This document shows, one piece after another, positions 21,710 through 30,989 of a stretch of 64,000 bases of DNA. This DNA comes from Diogma glabrata (lineage: Eukaryota; Arthropoda; Insecta; Diptera; Cylindrotomidae). Below the pieces are notes generated by a model that saw only the letters and a list, made by a program, of their open reading frames with translations, was not told the origin of the DNA and did not search any database. Both the position numbers and the translations under genes were made by a program. How positions within the stretch are numbered: the first letter of the stretch is position 1; every line of letters starts with the position of its first letter. The stretch lies in assembly GCA_963693315.1 (NCBI GenBank), contig OY856188.1:263061162-263125161 (forward strand), read 5' to 3'.

Positions 21710-24609
21710 TTACATCCCATGGAGGGATTTTGCCGTCTGTGCAATCAGCTTCCAATTATCTCGTTCCATGACCAGTTGACCCCAGTTTCGACATCCTATA
21801 TCACGAAGGTCTTGGATGATGTCATCACGCCAGCGTTGTCTAGGTCTTCCTCTTCGACGAACACCAGCTGGTTGTTGTTGGGACGCTTTTTTAATCATTC
21901 TATCCAATGGAGCCCTTTCTACATGACCAAACCATCTAATCCGGTTGGATTTAATGAATCCGATTACATCACAGCCTCCAAGAAGCTGTCTGATTTCGTG
22001 ATTCATTCGGATTCTATACTGATTTTCAGCAACTTTACATGGACCATAAATTGTTCGTATGACCTTCCTCTCGAAAGTTGATAAAATTCTACAATCGGAG
22101 GAAGTCAGTGTCCAGCTTTCACTTCCAAATGTAAGCACAGGTCGAATTAATGCTTTGTAAAGTGTGAGTTTACACGACCGCGAAAGATATTTTGATCGCA
22201 GAAGTTTTGAGTATGCGTAGAAAACTCTGTATGCGGCAGAGACACGGCCTTTGATATCTGCCTGCATGTCATTTGACGATGTTATTACAGACCCGAGGTA
22301 ATTGAAGTTTTCCACGCGTTCCACTTCATAGTCGCCAGTATCCAGATTTCCGGGAGGTATGTTCTTAGATGTTGTTAACACTTTGGTTTTGCCGGTGTTG
22401 ATGCATAATCCAAGTCGTTTAGCATTTCTTTCAAGCTGAGAGAGACTATCCTTAATATCGCTAATTCTACGTCCGAGAAGCACAATATCATCTGCGTAGC
22501 CAAGAACTTGACTGATTTGTTATATATGCAGTTTTGGGTCTCAATTCGGCTTTTTCTTATCGCGTACTCCAGCGCCAAATTAAACAGAACGGGCGCAAGT
22601 GCATCACCTTGTCGAACACCTGATGTTATATCGAAAGGATCAGAAACTGACCCTTCGATTACTATTCTACAATTTGATCCCGATGTTGTGAGTTTGCACA
22701 GAGAAACAAGTTTCTCTGGGATGCCAAGGCATATGAGTGCGGACCAAAAGTTTTCGCGGATGATACTATCATATGCTTGTCTGAAATCAACGTAGAGCTG
22801 GTGAATGCTGATGTTGTACTCCCAACATTTTTCTAGAATCATCCTTAAGGTAAAACATTGATCTGTGGTTGAACGGTTGGGACGAAAACCACACTGATAG
22901 TCACCGATGATAGATTCGGCGAACGGGATGAGTCGAGCAAGTACGACATTAGCTAGTATTTTATATGCAGTGTTCAACAGTGCGATGCCACGATAATTCG
23001 CACACTTTAGACGGTCACCTTTCTTATGCAGCGGAACAATGAGAGCTGTTTTCCATTCAGCAGGTAGTTCTTCTTGGTCCCAGATTGCAAGAATCAGATC
23101 ATATATACGTGAGACCAGAGCTGCTCCTCCATTTTTCAAAAGTTCTGCGGGAATACCATCGAAACCTGGTGATTTGCCATTTTTCAGTTTTTTAATGGCA
23201 GCTTCCACTTCTTCTATTGCTGGGTAAGGGACAAAAATCTCGTCATTTGACGGAGCAATTGCTCGAATAGGATGAACTTCATTCGTTCTATTCAGTAGGT
23301 CTTGAAAGTGGGATCGCCACACTGCCAGCACATCGCGTTCACTTGTTGTAAGTTCATTATTTTCATTTTTGATGGCTGTAGATCTTGGGTGGAAATCTTT
23401 TGTCAGATTCCGTGCATTGGCAAAGCACTCTTTTGAATTTCCGTTGGCCGCATGTAGGTCGATGTTTTCGATGCAGCTCTTCGTGTGTTCGCGTTTCTTT
23501 TTACGTAGAAGTTTTGCTGAGGCTTTTCTGGCGCATAGATAATCAGCTTGGGAGCTTCGGGTGTTCCTTGTTAACCATTTTTCTCGCAGTTTTCGTTTAT
23601 TTTCAACGGATTGGCGGCATTTGTCGTCAAACCATTTGTTGTGTGATTTCGGTGGTTGTTTTCCGATTGTAGTTTGTGCTGCGGCTATAATGGTTGATTG
23701 AAGCTTTTGCCATTCTTCTTGTATGTTTAATGGCATCTCAGGAGAGATGTCATGCTCTTCTATGTTTTGTGTTATTATTTCCTGATATCTTTTCAGCGTT
23801 TCCGGATGTTTAAATGCTTCGACATTCCAGCGCACGGTTTTTTTTGCTTGTCTGTTAAATGTAGATGATAATTTGCACTTGTACTTAAAGATGACAAGCA
23901 TATGATCGGTGTCCATATCAGCACCTCTGTATGATCGAACGTCAGTTACACTTGTAGAGTGTCTCTTAGAGATCATGACGTGATCGATTTGATTTTCTGT
24001 TCTTCCGTCATTTGATTTCCACGTTGCTTTGTGAATTCTTTTGTGAGGGAAGAAAGTGCTGGAAATTACTAGATCATACATCATAGCCAGCTCGGCTGCG
24101 CGTAAACCGTTATTGTTGCTGGTATGATGCAAGCTGTTGGGGCCGATATGTGTTTTAAGTTCTGCAATCCTACCAATTTGAGCATTAAAGTCACCTACCA
24201 CGATTTTTATATCGTGCAGCGGGATGTTATTGATGACTTCTTCGAGTTCTAGGAAGAACAGGTCTTTAATATCATCTGCTTTATCTTCAGTAGGTGCATG
24301 AACATTGACGATCGTTACATTGAATTTTTTCGTGCGGATTCTCAGTGTGCATAACCGCATATTAATTGGGCAGAAGTCGATAACATGCTGATTCACGCGA
24401 CGGTGTATAAGAAAGCCAACTCCAAATTCTCCTCCGTTTTGATGACCGCAATAATAAAGAGTGTATCCTTTCGCTGTTACATGGATTCCACTCCCTGGCC
24501 ATCTTAGTTCTTGTAATGCCACTATATCAAGTGTGTAGCTCTCGACTTGTTGTGTTAGTTTTAGGAGATCTCCTGGTCTTCTGAGGCTTAGCACGTTCCA
24601 GGTTCCCAT
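21710..24609 (-). pseudogene. RTE endonuclease-reverse transcriptase, single frameshift
   Basis: From the ATG at 24609 (MGTWNVLSLRR) the protein has an AP-like endonuclease with QELRW, GDFNAQIG, NQIDHVMIS and TDHMLV, so all catalytic positions look present. It is followed by RT motifs YQCGFRPNRSTTDQ, YVDFRQAYDS (motif A) and SGVRQGDALAPVLFN (motif B). The motif C YADD lies at 22487-22498, but in another frame: a 1-bp indel lies at about 22499-22515. The second frame (22483 to 21710) completes the C-terminus, with WFGHVERAPLDRM and the RRGRPRQRWRDD end typical of RTE/BovB-like proteins. An in-frame TTG at 24649-24651 gives a slightly longer open frame, but ATG 24609 is the more likely start. 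Repair of one base would restore a ~965-residue product; the indel could also be a sequencing error. Confidence 0.85.
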
Positions 24610-24791
24610 TTTTAAATCGTAGTCCGGGTACAGTTTCCGAGGTCGTTCCAATAATGATTCCGAGATATTCCGAGGCCTGTGTCATTCATTTCATGACAAT
24701 AATTTTTTTATGGAAATGGGGTGTTAGCCCTTCGCCCAACCCAAATTTTCGTGAATGGGTTCGTTCTGCATCTTAAGGTCACCAGAAACAA

Positions 24792-24958
24792 CCTTTTTAC
24801 ACGTTTGTATAGCGAGCCGCTTGATCCAAGACAGACGCCCGCTGCAAGCCGCCCGTAACATGGAGAACAGACGCTTTCTACACATTTACATAGCGAGCCG
24901 CTTGATCCAAGACAGACGCCCGCTCCAAGCCGCCCCTAACATGGAGAACAGACGCTTG
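24792..24958. repeat. 81-bp tandem duplication in the RTE 5' UTR
   Basis: AGCGAGCCGCTTGATCCAAG begins at 24811 and again at 24892. The copies differ at only a few bases (GCTGCAAGCC / GCTCCAAGCC and CCGTAAC / CCCTAAC). Repeated 5' UTR units are often promoter modules in LINEs; that role is an inference here. Confidence 0.8.
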
Positions 24959-25118
24959 AGTTGCACTGGTTTTATGGCGCCAATGACTCGCCATGGTGCA
25001 GAATCATTGAGTATAAGCAGTATTTACTCTGCCCCTCTCAACTACACCAACCTAATTCTGTTAGCGTTACCCAGGTAGCACGGCGTGGACGTAGAATTTC
25101 GGATTTTCGCTACCCAAC

Positions 25119-25130
25119 TTATAGAGAATT
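25119..25130. repeat. RTE target-site duplication, right copy
   Basis: TTATAGAGAATT, identical to 21672-21683. Confidence 0.85.
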
Positions 25131-25835
25131 ATGGCATAATAATTTTGTCAAAAAAATAATGTCAAGTGTGTCAAAAAATGATTTCATTGATTTTTTTAGC
25201 CAATATTTTGGAAAAAAATTGTAGCTGTTTTTATGATGTAAATGTAATTGAAAATGAAATTGGACATGGAAATTTTTGAACTTGTTATAGTTTTGGAAAT
25301 ATTTTTGAAATTTTGAAAAAGTTTGTATATTTGATTTTGTAATAATTTTTGCAATATTTTTAGAATTTCGGAAAAAGTTTTAATTTTTTATTTTGTAAGA
25401 ATTTTTGAAATATTTTTAGAATTTTGAAAAATTTTAAATTTTTGATTTTATTATAATTTTTGGAATTTTGAAAAAATTTTCAATTTTTGATTTTTTAAGA
25501 ATTTTTGCAATAGTTTTAGAATTTCGGAAAAAAATTGAATTTTTAAGAATTTTTGGATTATAATTTGAATTTAGAAAAAGTTTAAATATTTGATTTCATT
25601 CTAGTTTTTGGAATATTTTTGGAATTTTGAAAAAAGTTTGATTTTATTTAATTTAACAATATTTTTGGAATTTTGATTATAATTTTTCGGCAACGTATTG
25701 ATGTTTCGTGTTAGTTTTGTAGTAAATTTTTAAACAGAGATAAAAAATACTTGTACTTTAACAAAGAGTTATGTTTGATATACATCGCTGCCCAAAACTA
25801 AAAACCATGTCCTCATAAAAGTTTTTTGCCGAAAA
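25131..25835. repeat. Third tandem unit and A/T-rich near-repeats
   Basis: The first ~115 bp complete the tandem array broken by the RTE. From about 25260 to 25680 there is a low-complexity run of short units of the type TTTTTGAAATATTTTTAGAATTTTG, repeated loosely every 60-70 bp. No coding sequence. Confidence 0.65.
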
Positions 25836-25883
25836 CTATACACAAATCCTTAACCCAGTCCGAAGTCTTGATATCTCAGAGCT

Positions 25884-26150
25884 ATGAGATTTCAGCCCCT
25901 CCATATTCTTCCATTTATGTTTATCATATTTGATTGCCTTCAATGCACGTTTAATACAAAAATACGTTTCCTTCATATTTGTACCAAAATCTAACGGAAT
26001 GGACGGTTGTCTGTTTGTTTTGTGAAACAAAACAGCATGCAAACTTGAAACTGAACCATCAACTGAACCACATAAATAATTATTTGGGAGATCTCCCTTC
26101 CACTTCCAATTTTGTCGAAATGTTTCGGAATGATGAAAAGCATCACCAAA
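25884..26150 (-). pseudogene. LPPLHIKLG-type repetitive arthropod gene, 5' part
   Basis: The frame reads GSVDGSVSSLHAVLFHKTNR, QPSIPLDFG, MKETYFCIKRALKAIKYD and HKWKNMEGLK. In the family the corresponding run is a SS..SL.AVLLH.GN block, PSIP, MKE.YEN...L..IKY and W.ICGDLK, directly followed by the segment found here at 20605-21005. The frame breaks exactly at the GDLK position, where the inserted repeat begins. Function in the family is not established. Confidence 0.6.
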
Positions 26151-27850
26151 AGCTTATGCGCCGAGTTCCGTTCAAACTGAATGTCACTACTTTAAATTGT
26201 TGAAGATGCCAATAAATAGTTTTCATACTATCCTCCTTCTTACGGTCTATAGTTTAGAGTTATTGAAGTTGCAATTAAATACATGTTCGGGACACATCAC
26301 TATCCTCCTCTTCCACCTAGTCCAATTTTGCCCAAAAGCATTTATAACCATTTTTTTTACGTTTGGTTTTTTAACGTATGGTTTTTTATCCCTTCCTCCT
26401 CCCTCCTTTTTGGTTAAATTTTGAAAGTCCCCGGGATAGACAGGGGAAGGAAAATGTTATAAAAATGGGGATTAGTTTTGGATAATTTTCTCATAAATGT
26501 AATACTTTGCTCTTTCAGACCGAAGTAAAATACCAAAACTGATACAACAATCAGTTTCGTTATACAAAATCAAAATTACCACTGAAATTTCTCTTTACAC
26601 ACTTTTAAGATAGAATTTATTGTAATTGTGTTGTCGCACAACGCTGTGTCTAGAATAAAAAAATCAACTCCTACGTTAGTTTCTAAACAATTAATCAAAA
26701 CACCTATACAATACATATCATAAAAGCTAACAGAAGTTGCCCACCCCCATTTTACAAAAATCAAAACAAGAACTTCCTATTTGGATTTTGCAGCAATTAT
26801 GAAATAAACTTACTATTATATTATTGTAATAAAAAATACAATTACCATTATAATAAGAGAATCAGTATATATAAAAAACTATCTTGAACCAATCCTTTAT
26901 CTGCAGTAGTCATTTTATTATGCAAATAAAATAATAACAGAATCAACAAATGAATACAACAACTCATGTAGATTTCGAATAACACTAACTTATAGATTAC
27001 GAAAATATACAATTTTTGTTTTGTTTTTAATTTACATGTCTTCAATAAAACATTATATAATCGTGTTACTAAAACATTGAATTCAACAACATTCGAATCG
27101 ATACCATTATTCTTGTCTATAAAATCTAATTTAAATCGTAAGATTATCTAAATTTTTTTTAGATTCGATTTTTTTTGTGGTTCAAGAAAACATTATTTTT
27201 CTTGTAATCTGCCATGAAAAGAAAAATCGTAAGTTATTTTCATTTTTACTATTTTATTTATTTAGTATACCATATAATATGACCTGCGGGCCATAATTTA
27301 CTTGTCTGATATTATTTTTTTTTTGTATTTTATTATTATTATAATTTTTTTAAGTTTGTTGTTTTGTTGAGAAAAATAGTTCTAGCTATTTGTTGTATGA
27401 AGAAATGAAACTATCAACACTTGAAAATTTATTTAATATTGTTTATGGCTTTTTGTTAAACTTTTGTAGAGCTGTTGTGTTAAATGTTTAATCAAAATAA
27501 TTGATTCCAAAATCCAAAATTCTCACAATAATAACAAAATAAAATTTAAATTTGATTAGAGTTAAAAGAGAAGTAAGTGTTTGATTAGATAATTTAAGTA
27601 CAATTTTAATGGGGAGACGTTGGATTGGAGTTTTATTTAACTTCATTTAAATATTATAATTAAGTGTATTTCTGTTTTCTCAGTTTATCATAGTTCTATT
27701 ATTTTAATATAAGAGTTGTAACGAATATTCTAAATTCAATTGTTTGCTTAAAAAAACAATTACAATGTTGCTGTAGATTTTGCTAGAAACATAGTAAAAA
27801 CAAAACAACATAAAATATACAACTTATTTTAGAAACTTTTTTTAAACCGC
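26151..27850. other. AT-rich stretch without recognised genes
   Basis: Only short open frames without motifs. A slightly less AT-rich, pyrimidine-rich patch is at 26380-26470 (CCTTCCTCCTCCCTCC, then CCCCGGGATAGACAGGGG). Confidence 0.55.
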
Positions 27851-28249
27851 ATAAATTGAGCATAGGGAGCGGGGAGGGCCACCCAACATGCACTGAACAT
27901 TTTGCCAATTCAATATTACTTTGAACTTTAATTGCTTAAAAATGTCTATACCGTCTATATATGTCTTCAACATATTCTCTTTTGTTTAATAGGTGATTAC
28001 TGATTAGTTAATATTTAAAAAAAATTATTTAAACGTTTTTTTAATTCAATCAAAGGTTCAAATGAATTTTAACCCTTTTTATTTTTAAAAAGTTTTATCC
28101 TTACTCTAGAATTTGTCAAATGTACGTTTCGAGGCTTTTTTTAGATTTTTAGTCCGACTTAAAATTTTAATTTTTGATCATTTTTTCGAACTTTAGTGTT
28201 TAAAATTTTTTATTAATGAAACTAGTTCGAAAAAATTATGAAAAATTTA

Positions 28250-28330
28250 ATGGACACTGGGCCTATTGATTACATCAATTGCACGCAATTTGATAGACTG
28301 CGCACCAAGCGATGTAATATGTCCAACTAG
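28250..28330 (+). other. Small ORF with donor-like site inside the long-TIR element
   Basis: ATG 28250 opens a 26-residue frame (MDTGPIDYINCTQFDR...) ending in TAG at 28328. A GTGAGT donor-like word follows at about 28341. The composition is coding-like, but the frame is too short to call a gene. It could be the first exon of a transcript ending at the 29141 exon-like ORF, although the phases do not fit with the obvious donor. Confidence 0.2.
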
Positions 28331-28499
28331 CTCAAGTCTTGTGAGTCCGAAAAAAGAAAATCTATCATTCCAGTACAAATTAACTGATAAATAAGCATGC
28401 ATTTCGGAAAAATTCAGACCAAAATAAATAAAAATAAAAACGAGACTCGGACGACTTGTCCTGCTTAGCCTATTATATTTGTAATATTAATTATATGAC

Positions 28500-28775
28500 T
28501 TGGTTGCGCCACAGAACAAAGGCGATCGTTGATGTAAATTCCAAAATAAAAATTTTAGGACCTAAATTACTTCGTTGCGCCATAAAAAAAGACGATTGTT
28601 GATTGAAATTCCGTAAACTATTTGTAAAAAGCAATTACTTTGTTGCGCCGCGAAACGAAGGCGATTGTTGATTTAAATTTGCAAAATATTTGTAAAAAGT
28701 AATTACTTCGTTGCGCCACAAAACAAAGGCGATTGTTGATATAAATTCAGTAAAATATTTGTAACAATTCCAATT
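28500..28775. repeat. Tandem repeat, 4 units of ~68-72 bp
   Basis: GTTGCGCCACAAAACAAAGGCGAT and its variants recur at about 28503, 28575, 28643 and 28711, each followed by TGTTGAT.TAAATT and TATTTGTAA. Divergence among the units is modest. The array sits in the middle of the long-TIR element, as is common in non-autonomous DNA transposons. Confidence 0.85.
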
Positions 28776-29140
28776 TTGAATAAGAATTTCTAATTGCAAT
28801 CATATAAAGTAGCAATTAGAATCACACAAATAGAACAAATGTGTCCGTGTTCATTCATAAATGATTGTATGTATGTGTTTTATCAAAAACAAATAACAAA
28901 TTTATAGCATTTATGCGCCTACTAAGATGAAATTATATTTCATTTTCTTAGAAGAAAAACTGATAACAAAAAATTATCATAATGACAAAGCAAAATTATC
29001 GATGACAAGAAGAACTGCCGACAGTTAAAACGTATGAGTGAATGAAAATGAAAATTGTATGAATGAAAAATAAAATTTCTGACAGCAAAAAAAAATTATG
29101 GATTTTATTTATATTTGTTTTTATTTCCTCTCTTTCCTAG

Positions 29141-29389
29141 TTCATATCGTTGTCTAGCAGAATGTATCAATCAGAATACATACGGCATAGACAACCTGAA
29201 ATCCGTATTTATGCAGTACACGACCAGTACAATAGTACACGACCATCTAGACATTCCAGACTGGCCCAAAACCACACCGATTTACGCGAAATAATCCCAA
29301 TTTACAATCCTCTTCCAATCATTGACAAAAAAATTGTCAATGTCAAGTTTCATTCACTTGTGAACCCTGCTATTGCTGCTCAAAGATAA
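29141..29389 (+). CDS. Exon-like ORF, unrecognised protein
   Basis: A strong 3' splice-site-like sequence (TTTATTTCCTCTCTTTCCTAG, ending at 29140) is followed in phase by 82 sense codons: FISLSSRMYQ, SEYIRHRQPEIRIYAVHDQY, RPSRHSRLAQNHTDLREIIP, then a TAA at 29387. After the TAA the same frame stays open for 23 more codons (AYIVYPHRPQTTTVSPPEIA) to a second TAA at 29459, so the first stop may be a recent nonsense change. The GC content is clearly higher than in the flanks and codon use looks protein-like. I do not recognise the family. It ends where the right inverted repeat of the surrounding element begins. It may be a captured host exon, a transposon exon, or a last exon with the element built around it. 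Confidence 0.4.
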   Translation, partial: FISLSSRMYQSEYIRHRQPEIRIYAVHDQYNSTRPSRHSRLAQNHTDLREIIPIYNPLPIIDKKIVNVKFHSLVNPAIAAQR

Positions 29390-30065
29390 AGTGGAGCTTA
29401 TATTGTCTATCCACACCGTCCACAAACAACAACCGTTTCACCGCCGGAAATAGCATCGTAACAAAAATTAGAATTTAGTCGGACTGAAAACCTTTAAAAT
29501 TAAATATTTCAAGAAAACGAAACCACTCCTCTTTAGAAACTTGACATATTTAAGAGTAAACATAGAACTATTTAAAAAAAAAGTTAAAATTCAATTGAAC
29601 TTTGAAGTTAGCGGGCGTAAAAAGGTTTTTTTAATATTTCAATTTTAAAATTCATTAAGAACACTTCTAATTAATTAACTTTTTTTAAAGATTAACTATT
29701 CAGCTATCAAATAAAAAAAAGTTTGTTGAAACACACGGTATAGAGTATACAATTAATTTCAATTTAATTTCAAAGTTCCATCGGATAGTCAAAATTTTAA
29801 TTTTTCATGCATGTTGGGGTGCCCCCTTTGCTTAAACTATGCATCTTAAAAAAATTATAAAATAAATATTTTTTTTTATTTTGTTCATACTACTTATATA
29901 CCAAATCTCAGGAAAATCAAAAATGGTATAGTTCAAATGTCGACTTTTCAACTGTTGAGATCAAGTTTTTCATCTATTGCATGAATAAATAAACAAACAA
30001 AACAACTTTATTAAAAAAAATTTTCATTTTATGTAAATTTTTAAAAATTTTTAAAAAAGCAAAAC

Positions 30066-30965
30066 AAAGACCAAGACCAAGACCAAGACCAAGACCAAGA
30101 CCAAGACCAAGACCAAGACCAAAACCAAGACCAAGACCAAGACCAAGACCAAGACCAAGACCAAGACCAAGACCAAGACCAAGACCAAGACCAAGACCAA
30201 GACCAAGACCAAGACCAAGACCAAGACCAAGACCAAGACCAAGACCAAGACCAAGACCAAGACCAAGACCAAGACCAAGACCAAGACCAAGACCAAGACC
30301 AAGACCAAGACCAAGACCAAGACCAAGACCAAGACCAAGACCAAGACCAAGACCAAGACCAAGACCAAGACCAAGACCAAGACCAAGACCAAGACCAAGA
30401 CCAAGACCAAGACCAAGACCAAGACCAAGACCAAGACCAAGACCAAAACCAAGACCAAGACCAAGACCAAGACCAAGACCAAGACCAAGATCAAGACCAA
30501 GACCAAGACCAAGACCAAGACCAAGACCAAGACCAAGACCAAGACCAAGACCAAGACCAAGACAAAGACCAAGACCAAGACCAAGAACAAGACCAAGACC
30601 AAGACCAAGACCAAGACCAAGACCAAGACCAAGACCAAGACCAAGACCAAGACTAAGACCAAGACCAAGACCAAGACCAAGACCAAGACCAAGACCAAGA
30701 CCAAGACCAAGACCCAGACCAAGACCAAGACCAAGACCAAGACCACGACAAAGACAAAGGCCAAGACCAAGACCAAGGGCAAGACCAACACCAAGACCAA
30801 GACCAAGACCAAGACCAAGACCAAGACCAAGACCAAGACTAAGACCAAGACCAAGACCAAGACCAAGACCATGAACAAGACAAAGACAAACACCAAGACT
30901 AACACCAAGATCAAGACCAAAACCATGTCCAAAACCAAGACAAAAACCAAGACCAACACCCAGAC
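30066..30965. repeat. (AAGACC)n hexanucleotide array, ~0.9 kb
   Basis: About 150 copies of the 6-bp unit AAGACC lie head to tail. From 30066 to about 30560 the array is almost uniform (rare AAAACC and one AAGATC). Rightward of about 30560, variants become frequent (AAGACA, AACACC, AAGACT, ATGACC) and the array ends raggedly near 30985. Open frames across it encode only Leu-Gly or Val-Leu dipeptide runs and are not genes. The unit differs from the usual arthropod telomere repeat TTAGG. Confidence 0.97.
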
Positions 30966-30989
30966 CCTTCACCAAAACCCCGACTAAAC

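Larger units (their letters stand above)
21684..25118 (-). mobile_element. Full-length RTE-clade LINE, ~3.4 kb
   Basis: A minus-strand non-LTR retrotransposon is bounded by a 12-bp TSD. It has a ~460-bp 5' untranslated region with a duplicated 81-bp segment, one long coding region and a very short 3' end with a (GA)n tail at 21687-21706, the microsatellite-type tail expected of RTE elements. There is no truncation at the 5' end. Apart from one frameshift the copy looks intact and therefore young. Confidence 0.88.
27855..29850. mobile_element. ~2-kb element with ~330-390-bp terminal inverted repeats
   Basis: Left arm ~27855-28182 and right arm ~29455-29850 are inverted and diverged. Shared words are a G-rich start followed by CCAACATGCA, CTTTGAA.TT, GTCTATACCGT / CTATACCGTG, TAGTTAAT.TTTAAAAAAA and TTTAGTCCGACT. 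The interior holds a 70-bp tandem repeat and an exon-like ORF. No transposase is present. The exact ends and a TSD could not be fixed, so the superfamily is open. Confidence 0.6.

Noticed and set aside
21719..23672. Several plus-strand open frames
   Set aside because: Antisense shadows of the RTE coding region.
26197..26424. 75-codon plus-strand frame, membrane-like
   Set aside because: Pyrimidine-rich DNA gives Leu/Phe/Ser-rich frames by chance; no other support.
28500..28775. CRISPR-like array
   Set aside because: Units are contiguous tandem repeats without unique spacers, in a eukaryotic transposon context.
30066..30965. Telomeric repeat
   Set aside because: The unit is AAGACC, not TTAGG or a close variant; the array is internal and bounded on both sides.
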